From NCBI GenBank assembly GCA_024213275.1, contig JANAVG010000024.1:1-54974 (forward strand): a DNA stretch of 54,974 nucleotides, given 5' to 3'. The position numbers were made by a program, and so were the translations under genes. Position 1 is the stretch's first letter, and each line of letters begins with the position of its first letter. Positions 1-7,638 of this stretch are shown piece after piece. The notes under the pieces were generated by a model. The model was not told the DNA's origin. It saw nothing but the letters and a program-made list of their open reading frames with translations, and made no database searches. This stretch comes from Rossellomorea sp. BNER (GTDB lineage Bacteria > Bacillota > Bacilli > Bacillales > Bacillaceae_B).

Positions 1-110
1 AAAACATTGTGTAGAGTGGGGGCATTGACAGTTTCGTTCATATCAGGAGGCTCACCGCCCGCCCCGCGGAAAGCGAGAACATACCGCTCCAACCAACTAC
101 GAAAACAGCC
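1..110. repeat. Partial copy of MITE-like repeat family A (right end)
   Basis: The stretch carries the GC-rich core CCGCCCGCCCCGCGGAAAGC, the CTCCAACCAAC segment and the terminal CGAAAACAGCC found in other copies in this window (22075-22168, 31068-31290, 42021-42199). The left terminus is not visible and may lie outside the window or be decayed. No open frame or transposase is present. Confidence 0.7.
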
Positions 111-124
111 TTTACAAAAATAAA

Positions 125-152
125 TTGACAAATGAAGGATATGAATGATAAT
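125..152 (+). promoter_or_regulatory. Candidate σA promoter of mtnK-mtnA
   Basis: TTGACA (125-130), a 16-base spacer and GATAAT (147-152) lie upstream of the SAM riboswitch. The -35 is perfect and the -10 is a near match, giving a transcript that begins about 50 bases before the aptamer. Inferred from sequence only. Confidence 0.6.
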
Positions 153-215
153 ATTCACAGCAAGCGAATAACATTTATCTAATTGTAAAAAGACATTAAC
201 TAAATAAGTTGCAAA

Positions 216-369
216 CTCTTATCTAGAGCAGGCTGAGGGATTTGGCCCTATGAAGCCCAGCAACCGACTGTAAATCCGTTTATCGGGGCGCGAAACATGC
301 GCAAGGGAATTTTCCCTTTAAGGCACGGTGCTAATTCCAACAGGAAGATTACTTTCTGAGAGATGAGAG
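216..369 (+). promoter_or_regulatory. SAM-I riboswitch (S-box) aptamer
   Basis: The P1 helix pairs CTCTTATC near 216 with GATGAGAG ending at 369. Between them are the family's conserved blocks: GAGGGATTTGGCCC, ATGAAGCCCAGCAACC, AAGGCACGGTGCTAATTCC and the GGAAG segment. S-boxes sense S-adenosylmethionine and stop transcription when it is abundant. The target operon is methionine salvage, a standard S-box target. Confidence 0.95.
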
Positions 370-390
370 GTACGAAGACTCTGTTGCTTC

Positions 391-421
391 AAGCCTCTTT
401 CAAATCGAAAGAGGCTTTTCT
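391..421 (+). terminator. Rho-independent terminator of the S-box
   Basis: Perfect hairpin GCCTCTTTC / GAAAGAGGC around AAATC, followed by TTTT. It lies between the aptamer and mtnK and is the expression platform. Any start codon upstream of it (for example at 363) would place coding sequence in the terminator, which argues for the start at 471. Confidence 0.9.
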
Positions 422-470
422 ACTTGCCATTTTAGAAAAGCCTCCATCAATACTACAAGGAGGAAATGGA

Positions 471-1661
471 ATGGCTTTAACAAGAAGTAATATTTATGAA
501 GCTCTAACTGAACAAACCGCTATTGCATTAGCGATTAAACTACGAATATTTGAAGATGGAAAAGTCCTTTATTGCAAAGAAATTGGGGATGGAAACTTAA
601 ATCTAGTTTTTCATATCTATGACCAGGAAGAAGAAAAATCCATTATTATCAAACAAGCATTACCATACGCAAAAGTGGTAGGAGAAAGTATGCCTCTTAC
701 TCTTCACCGAGCCACGATTGAGTCAAACTCGCTGAGGCTTCAAGCGAGTATTGTTCCAGATCTGGTACCCAAGGTGTACTACACAGATGAATCACTCGCC
801 ATAACCGTTATGGAAGATTTAAGTCATTTAACAATTGTCCGTACTGGATTAATAGACAATCATGATTTCCCAAACCTTTCTAAACATATGGGTGAATTTA
901 TCGCAAAGACACTTTACCATACATCTGACTATGCCCTGCACCCATTTAAGAAAAAAGAACTTGTTAGTCAATTTTCTAACCCAGAATTATGTAAAATAAC
1001 GGAGGATCTTGTATTTACCGATCCATTTTTTAATAGTGACTCGAACGACTTTGAAGACGATCTCCTACCTGATGTATTAGAAATATGGGAGGATTTCAAA
1101 TTAAAGTTAGAGGTTGCTAAACTAAAGAAAAGCTTTTTAACCGAAACAGAAGCACTTTTACATGGTGATCTTCATACAGGAAGTATATTTGCTGATGCGG
1201 AAACGACTAAAGTAATTGATCCTGAATTTGCCTTCTACGGACCTATTGGATTTGATATCGGACAATTCTTTGCTAATTTACTATTTCAATATATTACAAG
1301 TAAAGGAGCAAGCAAGAAAGAGAAGATATTATACCATATTAAAAATACATGGTATGTATTTTTAACTACATTTACAGAGCTATGGAAAGAAAGCCATGAC
1401 TCTTATACTAAAATAGATGGTTATTTAGAATATATCCTAGAAAAAAGCTTTAAAGATTCGTTAGGCTTCGCGGGATGTGAATTGATTCGAAGAACCATTG
1501 GTTTATCCCATGTAAAAGATTTAGATGGACTTGAACATTACGAGGAAAAAATTCAGGCAAAAAGAAGGACTTTACAAATTGGTAGTTATCTTATTAAAGA
1601 GAGAAATCGATTCCCTTCTATTGATGAGGTAATTTCTAGCTTACAGATTTTCAGTAAATAA
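471..1661 (+). CDS. mtnK: 5-methylthioribose kinase MtnK
   Basis: Phosphorylates 5-methylthioribose with ATP in the cytoplasm, the first step that recycles the methylthio group left by polyamine synthesis. The 396-residue product has the usual MtnK length and kinase-like fold motifs: the catalytic loop HGDLHTGS (about 231-238) and the metal-binding DPEFAF (about 250-255). The start at 471 is chosen because AAGGAGG precedes it and the longer frame would run back through the riboswitch terminator. mtnA follows 13 bases later. Expression should rise when SAM is low through the upstream S-box. Same gene pair as ykrT/ykrS of B. subtilis, although the later pathway genes (mtnE, mtnW, mtnX, mtnB, mtnD) are not in this window. 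Confidence 0.95.
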   Translation: MALTRSNIYEALTEQTAIALAIKLRIFEDGKVLYCKEIGDGNLNLVFHIYDQEEEKSIIIKQALPYAKVVGESMPLTLHRATIESNSLRLQASIVPDLVPKVYYTDESLAITVMEDLSHLTIVRTGLIDNHDFPNLSKHMGEFIAKTLYHTSDYALHPFKKKELVSQFSNPELCKITEDLVFTDPFFNSDSNDFEDDLLPDVLEIWEDFKLKLEVAKLKKSFLTETEALLHGDLHTGSIFADAETTKVIDPEFAFYGPIGFDIGQFFANLLFQYITSKGASKKEKILYHIKNTWYVFLTTFTELWKESHDSYTKIDGYLEYILEKSFKDSLGFAGCELIRRTIGLSHVKDLDGLEHYEEKIQAKRRTLQIGSYLIKERNRFPSIDEVISSLQIFSK

Positions 1662-1674
1662 AGGAGTTAGATTC

Positions 1675-2721
1675 ATGTCTAATACGATAACCATTCCAAC
1701 ATCAATCGAATGGCATTGTGACCATTTACAAATTTTAAACCAACAAAAATTACCGAAAGTTACGGAGTACCTCCAGCTACGAAAAATTGATGATTTTTAT
1801 GATGCCATTCTTTCCTTAAAGGTCAGGGGTGCTCCTGCAATTGGTATCACTGCTGCTTATGGATTAGCACTCTCTGCTCAACATTATCCAGTTGATAAGT
1901 GGGAGGATTTTTTACATCAATTTAAAATCGATAAGGAAATTTTAGCGTCATCTCGACCAACAGCTGTAAACCTTTTTTGGGCATTGGAACGTCTTGAAAA
2001 AAAGATTGATCAGTGTATTTCTATAAATGAAGCCAAAACGCTGCTGCTTCATGAAGCCATTCAAATTCATGCAGAGGATGAAGAAACATGCAGGCAAATT
2101 GGAGAATATAGTTTAGAGATCCTCACTCCTGGAACATCTGTCCTCACTATTTGTAATGCTGGATCGATTGCAACAGCTAAATATGGAACCGCTTTAGCCC
2201 CATTCCATCTAGCTCGGGAAAAAGAACTGTATTTTAAAGTATTTGCTTGTGAAACGCGACCTGTTCTTCAAGGGTCTCGTCTTACTACATGGGAATTACA
2301 ACAGTCTGGTGTCGATGTTACGCTCATTACGGATAGTATGGCAGCACATACGATTTCAAACAAAGGGATTAGTGCAATTATCGTCGGGGCTGACCGAATC
2401 GCTTCAAACGGTGATACGGCAAACAAAATCGGTACATTATCTTTAGCTATTATCGCTGACCATTACGGGATACCCTTTTATGTTGCTGCACCTTCCACCA
2501 CTTTTGATTTAACTATTGGTAGTGGAAGCGAAATACCAATTGAAGAAAGGCCAATTGAAGAAGTTACATCAATTGAAGGGGTTAACATTGCTCCAGAGGA
2601 TACTGAGGTCTTTAACCCTGCATTCGATGTTACGCCTTCTTCATTAATCACTGCTATCATTACTGAAAAAGGGATCATCCATCCTGATTTTAATCAAAAT
2701 ATTAAAAAAATGCTAAGATAA
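1675..2721 (+). CDS. mtnA: Methylthioribose-1-phosphate isomerase MtnA
   Basis: Converts the aldose methylthioribose-1-phosphate made by MtnK into methylthioribulose-1-phosphate. The protein is 348 residues, typical for the family, with RGAPAIGI (51-58), GSRLTTWEL in the middle and the ADRIASNGDTANKIGT block. Cys160 (in ICNAGS) and Asp240 (in GADRIA) fall at the same numbers as the catalytic pair of the B. subtilis enzyme. AAGGAG sits 8 bases before the ATG. Co-transcribed with mtnK under the SAM riboswitch. Confidence 0.96.
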   Translation: MSNTITIPTSIEWHCDHLQILNQQKLPKVTEYLQLRKIDDFYDAILSLKVRGAPAIGITAAYGLALSAQHYPVDKWEDFLHQFKIDKEILASSRPTAVNLFWALERLEKKIDQCISINEAKTLLLHEAIQIHAEDEETCRQIGEYSLEILTPGTSVLTICNAGSIATAKYGTALAPFHLAREKELYFKVFACETRPVLQGSRLTTWELQQSGVDVTLITDSMAAHTISNKGISAIIVGADRIASNGDTANKIGTLSLAIIADHYGIPFYVAAPSTTFDLTIGSGSEIPIEERPIEEVTSIEGVNIAPEDTEVFNPAFDVTPSSLITAIITEKGIIHPDFNQNIKKMLR

Positions 2722-2729
2722 ATGAAATA

Positions 2730-2826
2730 AAGCTGTCTCATTATGCGCCCGGACCAATTTGTTTCTATATAAATGGAAGGTTCTTTGAGGATTACTTCTA
2801 TTTATATGTGTGGTACTGGGCACTTT
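2730..2826. repeat. Repeat family B, degenerate copy B1
   Basis: Imperfect inverted repeat with CTTCTATTTATATG / CTATATAAATGGAAG arms and the AGCTGTCTCA edge resembling GGGCTGTCCCA of better copies. It lies between the convergent mtnA and arsR-type gene, where it could also act as a two-way terminator. Confidence 0.5.
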
Positions 2827-2832
2827 TTTCTT

Positions 2833-3417
2833 TCATTCAATCTTTGCCCAAAGTTCTTTAGGATTTAATTCATAAATTCCAGCTTCCCTGTACATATACT
2901 GATTAATAATAAATTCTCTACGAATCGTTGCAAAATCGTCATGGTACTTCTTAATATAATCATTCATTTCTTTCTCTTCATACTTGACCCCTGGTTTTAA
3001 ACCTTCAATCATATGCTCAAATACAAATAATTTCTTTTTTCGTTGTGCCGGAATCGACTTCAACTTTCCTTCACACGTAAAGAAGTTATTAAGTACTTTC
3101 CGTTTTTCTTTCTCCCTATCATTTCTCATTGAAATCTCTTCCTCTCTCCACTGGGTAAAGTTCTGCAATACTTGTACGTGATGTTTCATAACTTTTTCAT
3201 TTAAATAATAATACATTGTATTTTTGTCTCTTCTTGAATAAACAAGATTAATATCCTTTAATTTTGAAAGGTGATGGGAAATGGTCGGAGGAGTTAATCC
3301 CAATTTGTCAGCGATTGCTCCAACATGAAGGCGTCCGCTAGATAAAATATAAATCATTTTCAATCGAGTAGAATCACCAAGCGTTTTGTAGAACGAAACT
3401 TGTTTATCTAATTGCAT
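2833..3417 (-). CDS. ArsR-type regulator with C-terminal DUF2087
   Basis: A 194-residue transcriptional regulator. Residues about 5-85 form an ArsR-type winged helix: LGDSTRLKMIYIL, then GAIADKLGLTPPTISHHLSKL as the recognition helix and a YYYLN wing. The C-terminal half matches DUF2087 (KVLNNFF...GKLKSIPAQRKKKL...YREAGIYELNPKELW), a domain often fused to such regulators whose ligand is unknown. No metal-binding cysteines of the classical ArsR type are seen. The ATG at 3417 (after GGGGG) is preferred over a GTG at 3432. A double palindrome directly upstream (3444-3472) suggests autorepression. The regulated target beyond itself is not evident. Confidence 0.8.
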   Translation of the reverse strand: MQLDKQVSFYKTLGDSTRLKMIYILSSGRLHVGAIADKLGLTPPTISHHLSKLKDINLVYSRRDKNTMYYYLNEKVMKHHVQVLQNFTQWREEEISMRNDREKEKRKVLNNFFTCEGKLKSIPAQRKKKLFVFEHMIEGLKPGVKYEEKEMNDYIKKYHDDFATIRREFIINQYMYREAGIYELNPKELWAKIE

Positions 3418-3443
3418 GTTTAGAGCCCCCACTAATTCGATAT

Positions 3444-3472
3444 ATATCTAATTAGATATTAGTCTAATTAGA
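3444..3472. promoter_or_regulatory. Tandem palindromic operator of the ArsR/DUF2087 gene
   Basis: Two copies of TCTAATTAGA (3447-3456 and 3463-3472), the first inside the perfect 16-base palindrome ATATCTAATTAGATAT (3444-3459). Centre-to-centre spacing is 16 bases. The pair lies 27 bases upstream of the start, where a repressor dimer pair would cover the promoter. Inferred operator. Confidence 0.6.
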
Positions 3473-3505
3473 TTGAATTGTCAAATTAATCCCCATTAAC
3501 TGCTC

Positions 3506-3541
3506 AAAAAAAGAACTGGATCCATTATTAAGAACCAGTTC
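3506..3541 (-). terminator. Terminator of the kinE-ogt transcript
   Basis: On the minus strand GAACTGG and CCAGTTC form a stem followed by seven T residues, just past the ogt stop codon. Confidence 0.75.
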
Positions 3542-3548
3542 AGCATCT

Positions 3549-4013
3549 TTATTGATATTGTTCTTCAAGTGAAAGTAATGTCTCTTTTTTATCTATTTCC
3601 TTTCCTGCATAGCCAGTTAATGATTGATTCTTTCCTATCACGCGATGGCATGGGATAACTATAGGAAAGGCATTGGCTTTATTCGCTTGTCCAATTGCAC
3701 GAACAGCCTTAGGGTTTTCTATTTGATTTGCTATGTCCTGATATGAGCATGTTCGTCCATATGGTACTTTTAATAGCTGTTTCCAGACTGACTGCTGAAA
3801 AGCAGTTCCCTTTATTTCTAGCGGCAATTCAAATGTTTTTCTTTTACCTGCGAAGTATTCCTCTAACTGCCTTTTAGCTTGCAATAATACAGGTGAATCA
3901 CTTTCTTCTATAATTTGTTCATTCACAAAATCAATACTAGTAATTCGATCATTTTCGGCAGAAACCTTTAAGAATCCAATTGGGGATGACATGATAATAT
4001 GGTGACTTATCAT
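3549..4013 (-). CDS. ogt: Methylated-DNA-protein-cysteine methyltransferase Ogt
   Basis: Suicide repair enzyme that transfers alkyl groups from O6-alkylguanine to its own cysteine. The 154-residue protein has the active-site block PCHRVIG with the acceptor Cys122 and the helix-turn-helix segment with RAIGQANKAN (arginine finger). There is no Ada-type N-terminal regulatory domain. AAAGGAG precedes the ATG. It lies 12 bases after the upstream PAS kinase gene, so both are probably one transcript, as kinE-ogt are neighbours in B. subtilis. Confidence 0.93.
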   Translation of the reverse strand: MISHHIIMSSPIGFLKVSAENDRITSIDFVNEQIIEESDSPVLLQAKRQLEEYFAGKRKTFELPLEIKGTAFQQSVWKQLLKVPYGRTCSYQDIANQIENPKAVRAIGQANKANAFPIVIPCHRVIGKNQSLTGYAGKEIDKKETLLSLEEQYQ

Positions 4014-4025
4014 AATATTTCTCCT

Positions 4026-6185
4026 TTACTTTTTAGGTAAATAAATATGAAAAGCTGTCCCTGCCCCAACCTCACTTTCGACTTCGACAGTTCCTCTATG
4101 CTCTTTAATTATTTTAAAGCTAACCATAAGTCCAAGTCCAGTTCCTCTTTCCTTAGTTGTATAAAATGGTTCACCTAATTTCTTTACTTTATCCTTTGGT
4201 ATACCTGAACCCTCATCTTTAATACAAATATGAATTTGCTGATCTTCCGTTTCTTCAATTGAAATGGAGATATACCCGCCCTTTGGCATCACCTCTATCG
4301 CATTTTTAATGATGTTGATGAACACTTGCTTCAACTGATTTGGTTCAGCATATAAAGTTGATAAATTCGATTGATAGTATTCGTTGAACTGTACATTGTG
4401 CATCATCGCTTGAGCATTTAGCAGGTCAACGGTTTCTTTCATCGTTTTAATTAAGTTTGTTTCTTGGTACTGAACGGCTTGAGGTTTTGCCAGTATAAGG
4501 AATTCTGTAATAATAGACTCAATTCTTTGAAGTTCAGACTTAATAACATGAAAATACATAGCATGCTGCTCACCAATACTATTTTCTAATAGTTGTATAA
4601 ACCCTTTTAAAGCTGTCATAGGATTGCGAATTTCGTGAGCAATCCCTGCAGCTAATTCTCCGACCACTGTTAATGTGTCTGATTTCCTTAGTTGCTCCTG
4701 CATTTCCATTTGATCTGTTACATCTCTCAACACAGTTAGATTCAAATTAGAAAGAAGATTATATTTCGAAGATAGCTCAATGTACTGTACACGGTCATCT
4801 TCCTTTGTTACCGCTCTAAGTATATTCGCAAGGCCTTCTTCCCTTAAAGTTTGAATATATGTCTGATAATCTTTTCTTTCTTCTTTTTTAATTTCAAAAA
4901 TTTCTTTAACATCTTTCCCGATTAAAATATCCTTTTCCAGGTTTAATATTTTACAAGCTACAGGATTAGCGTCTACCACCTTACAATAATGGTTAGTTAA
5001 AATCATTCCATCCAAGGTCCCTTCAAATATCTTTCGGAACCTTTCTTCACTTTCTCTAAGCTCTTTCTCCATTTGATATCTTTCACTTACATTCCGGAAA
5101 ATTGTCATATTATAACCATCCACTGAATGAAGCTTCGATGTAAATTCAAGATGCTTTAGTTGATTATTCGGCATTAAAAATAGAACTTCATCTCTAACAG
5201 CACCCGTTATTTTAAGTTCTTCCATTACTGCTTCAAATTTATTAAGCTCTAAAGGATAGACAAAATCTTCAATCTTCTTGGTCAAAATATCGGATAGAGT
5301 GCATTCAAATATTTTTAACGCTGAATGATTCGCTTTAAGAACTCTCCCATCATGGTCCCATAATACAATGGCATCAATTGCTTCTTCAAATAAATCTTTA
5401 AACAGCTCTTCACTTCGTTTTAATTGAATCTCCATTTGTCTTTTTTCAGTGACATCACGAAGGATTGCCATATGTAATTGATGATGAACGAATGGACTTG
5501 TTGTAAATTCCACTACCGAAATTCCTTCTTCATGTTGAATTGGAATTTCCCCGCGAGCTTTTCGATTTGAATTTAGGAGTTCCCTTACTTTATCGATTTT
5601 ATAGTAGAAGTTTTGTGGTACGAATGATCGAATATCTCTTTTCATTACTTCTTCTTTTTTTAAATGGACTTGCTTACAAAAAGCATGATTACAATCTTGA
5701 ATATTCCCCCTAGAATCGAACAAAATGATTCCCTCTGCAGCATATTCAAAAATATTTGTCAGCATATGTAGTGTCATATGATCGTTACGCTCTTTTTCCT
5801 TTTCTTTCGAAACATCACGAATATAAAAAAGTGAATGATTGTATTTCTCCGATTTTTTTATCGTTAATTCTACATGTTTAATAACACCTGTTGAAGTAGA
5901 AACCAATGTTTCATCTTCAAGTTCTCCGCCATTTTTAATAATTAATTCATATTGAGACAATATCGGTGAAGGAACAGACTTAAAAAAAAGGTAATAAGGT
6001 TGGTGAACTAATTCAGAGTGAGATACCTCTAGGAGTTGGCATGCAGAATCATTTGCCTCTAATATCGTTGAATCTTCTTTTACAATGATTATAGGAACTG
6101 GAGATACCGACAATACTTCATCCAGCATTTCTTTTTCTAATCGGATTGGATCCTTTTCATGCTTAGTTTTAAAGCCTTTGCTCAT
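4026..6185 (-). CDS. kinE: Cytoplasmic four-PAS sensor histidine kinase, KinE-like
   Basis: A 719-residue soluble histidine kinase; no transmembrane segment is visible. Four PAS domains can be traced at about 20-128, 142-248, 262-372 and 382-492, each ending in an (F/L)RDVT/S-type strand. HisKA follows with the phospho-acceptor His517 in GIAHEIRNPMTALKGF, then the N box NIIKNAIEV (about 622-632) and G boxes DEGSGIP and GTGLGL before the C-terminus. Position next to ogt, mtnA and the ykrP-like gene matches B. subtilis kinE, a member of the sporulation phosphorelay kinase group. No response regulator is adjacent, which fits a Spo0F-type orphan kinase. The assignment as KinE rests on synteny; the signal is unknown. 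Confidence 0.78.
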   Translation of the reverse strand: MSKGFKTKHEKDPIRLEKEMLDEVLSVSPVPIIIVKEDSTILEANDSACQLLEVSHSELVHQPYYLFFKSVPSPILSQYELIIKNGGELEDETLVSTSTGVIKHVELTIKKSEKYNHSLFYIRDVSKEKEKERNDHMTLHMLTNIFEYAAEGIILFDSRGNIQDCNHAFCKQVHLKKEEVMKRDIRSFVPQNFYYKIDKVRELLNSNRKARGEIPIQHEEGISVVEFTTSPFVHHQLHMAILRDVTEKRQMEIQLKRSEELFKDLFEEAIDAIVLWDHDGRVLKANHSALKIFECTLSDILTKKIEDFVYPLELNKFEAVMEELKITGAVRDEVLFLMPNNQLKHLEFTSKLHSVDGYNMTIFRNVSERYQMEKELRESEERFRKIFEGTLDGMILTNHYCKVVDANPVACKILNLEKDILIGKDVKEIFEIKKEERKDYQTYIQTLREEGLANILRAVTKEDDRVQYIELSSKYNLLSNLNLTVLRDVTDQMEMQEQLRKSDTLTVVGELAAGIAHEIRNPMTALKGFIQLLENSIGEQHAMYFHVIKSELQRIESIITEFLILAKPQAVQYQETNLIKTMKETVDLLNAQAMMHNVQFNEYYQSNLSTLYAEPNQLKQVFINIIKNAIEVMPKGGYISISIEETEDQQIHICIKDEGSGIPKDKVKKLGEPFYTTKERGTGLGLMVSFKIIKEHRGTVEVESEVGAGTAFHIYLPKK

Positions 6186-6382
6186 TGTACTTCTCCTTTC
6201 ACTTAAGCCTTTATTTTACAATAAAGGATGATGAGGCATATTTTCTTTGGTGAAAATTAACAGTGAATTTTCTGTTTAAAGCCTTTACACTTGGGTAATG
6301 AATAGAAAGCATATGACTTTATTAAAGAATAAATTGTCTATCGAAACGATTTACGACAAATAACATCAAGATGGTGATATCA

Positions 6383-7435
6383 ATGGAAAAACGAAATTAT
6401 TATTTTGACAATGCTAAATTTCTATTAATATTTCTAGTTGTATTTGGACATATCATTCGTTCATATATTGAAAGTGATCCAATCATCTTATCAGTATATA
6501 AAACCATTTATACCTTTCATATGCCTGCATTTATCTTAGTTTCAGGGTTTTTTGCAAAAGGTTTTTACAAAAAAGGGTATTTATCAAAGCTATTCAAAAA
6601 GTTGCTAATTCCATACTTCTTATTTCAGTTTATTTACACAATCTTTTACTACTTCCTATATAATAAATCGAGCTTTACAATTAACCCATTCGACCCGCAT
6701 TGGTCATTATGGTTTTTAATAAGCTTATTCTGCTGGAATGTATTATTATATTTATTCGTCAAAGTTTGGAAATTAGGTCCGTTATATGGCTTGGCCCTTT
6801 CGTTTGGAATCGGTATTCTAGTTGGATATATTGATTTCATTTCTAACTACCTTAGTTTATCAAGAACATTTGTTTTCTTTCCGTTGTTCTTATTAGGGTT
6901 TTATCTAAAGAAAGAGCATTTTGATTGGGTGCAAACAAATAAAGCAAGACTAATAGGAGTATCAGCTTTCGTACTAACATTAATCGGTATGTACTTCATC
7001 CCAGAGTTCTCGGACAAATGGCTTTTAGGTTCAAAACCTTATGGAGAACTTGATGATCACAGTTACTATAGTCCGTTAGCAAGAATCGCTGTATATTGTC
7101 TTAATATCGTGATGATATTTAGTTTCTTTACACTTGTTCCAAAGCGTCAGCATTTCTTTACAAAATGGGGAACGAGTACTTTATATGTCTATCTATTACA
7201 TGGATTCATCGTTAGAACGTTTCGCGAAAGTGAAGTCCAAAATTACTTTCACACTACAGAATCAATCATTCTTTTACTTGCTGTTTCACTATTGTTAACG
7301 GTGGTTCTTTCAACTAAATTATTCACATCGATTACTCAACCAATAATTGAAGTGAAATGGACAAAGCTTAAAAAACTTTTCAACTCTTTAAAAGAGCGGA
7401 AAAGGAAGAAACAATATCTTCAGAATCATTATTAA
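6383..7435 (+). CDS. Membrane acyltransferase family 3 protein, YkrP-like
   Basis: A 350-residue polytopic membrane protein with about ten hydrophobic segments. The N-terminal YYFDNAKFLLIFLVVFGHII is the acyltransferase-3 signature, including the catalytic-type histidine at the end of the first membrane helix. The family O-acylates cell-surface glycans. The C-terminus is strongly basic (KERKRKKQ). The ATG at 6383 is chosen because GGTGAT lies at proper spacing; the ATG at 6371 has none. Its place beside kinE matches ykrP of B. subtilis. The acceptor substrate cannot be told from sequence. Confidence 0.75.
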   Translation: MEKRNYYFDNAKFLLIFLVVFGHIIRSYIESDPIILSVYKTIYTFHMPAFILVSGFFAKGFYKKGYLSKLFKKLLIPYFLFQFIYTIFYYFLYNKSSFTINPFDPHWSLWFLISLFCWNVLLYLFVKVWKLGPLYGLALSFGIGILVGYIDFISNYLSLSRTFVFFPLFLLGFYLKKEHFDWVQTNKARLIGVSAFVLTLIGMYFIPEFSDKWLLGSKPYGELDDHSYYSPLARIAVYCLNIVMIFSFFTLVPKRQHFFTKWGTSTLYVYLLHGFIVRTFRESEVQNYFHTTESIILLLAVSLLLTVVLSTKLFTSITQPIIEVKWTKLKKLFNSLKERKRKKQYLQNHY

Positions 7436-7440
7436 GCTTA

Positions 7441-7474
7441 AAAAATTGCAGTCGAGCATTGGCTGCAATTTTTT
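7441..7474. terminator. Terminator after the acyltransferase gene
   Basis: Stem AAAAATTGCAG / CTGCAATTTTT with a run of T on the plus side, just after the stop codon at 7435. Confidence 0.8.
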
Positions 7475-7638
7475 ACATTTTATTAGTAAGTAATTCTAAA
7501 AATAATCATTAAATCCTTCTTTATTCGTCGAATTTTTCTAAAATAGTCGATAATATTGAGGTTTCGACAACTCTCCGTTAAAATAGGAAAGCAGAAAGAA
7601 TACTAATGGTAGTAACCATCTTGTAAGGAGTTATTATA

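Noticed and set aside
363..470. N-terminal extension of mtnK
   Set aside because: Overlaps the S-box terminator; ATG 471 has the ribosome site.
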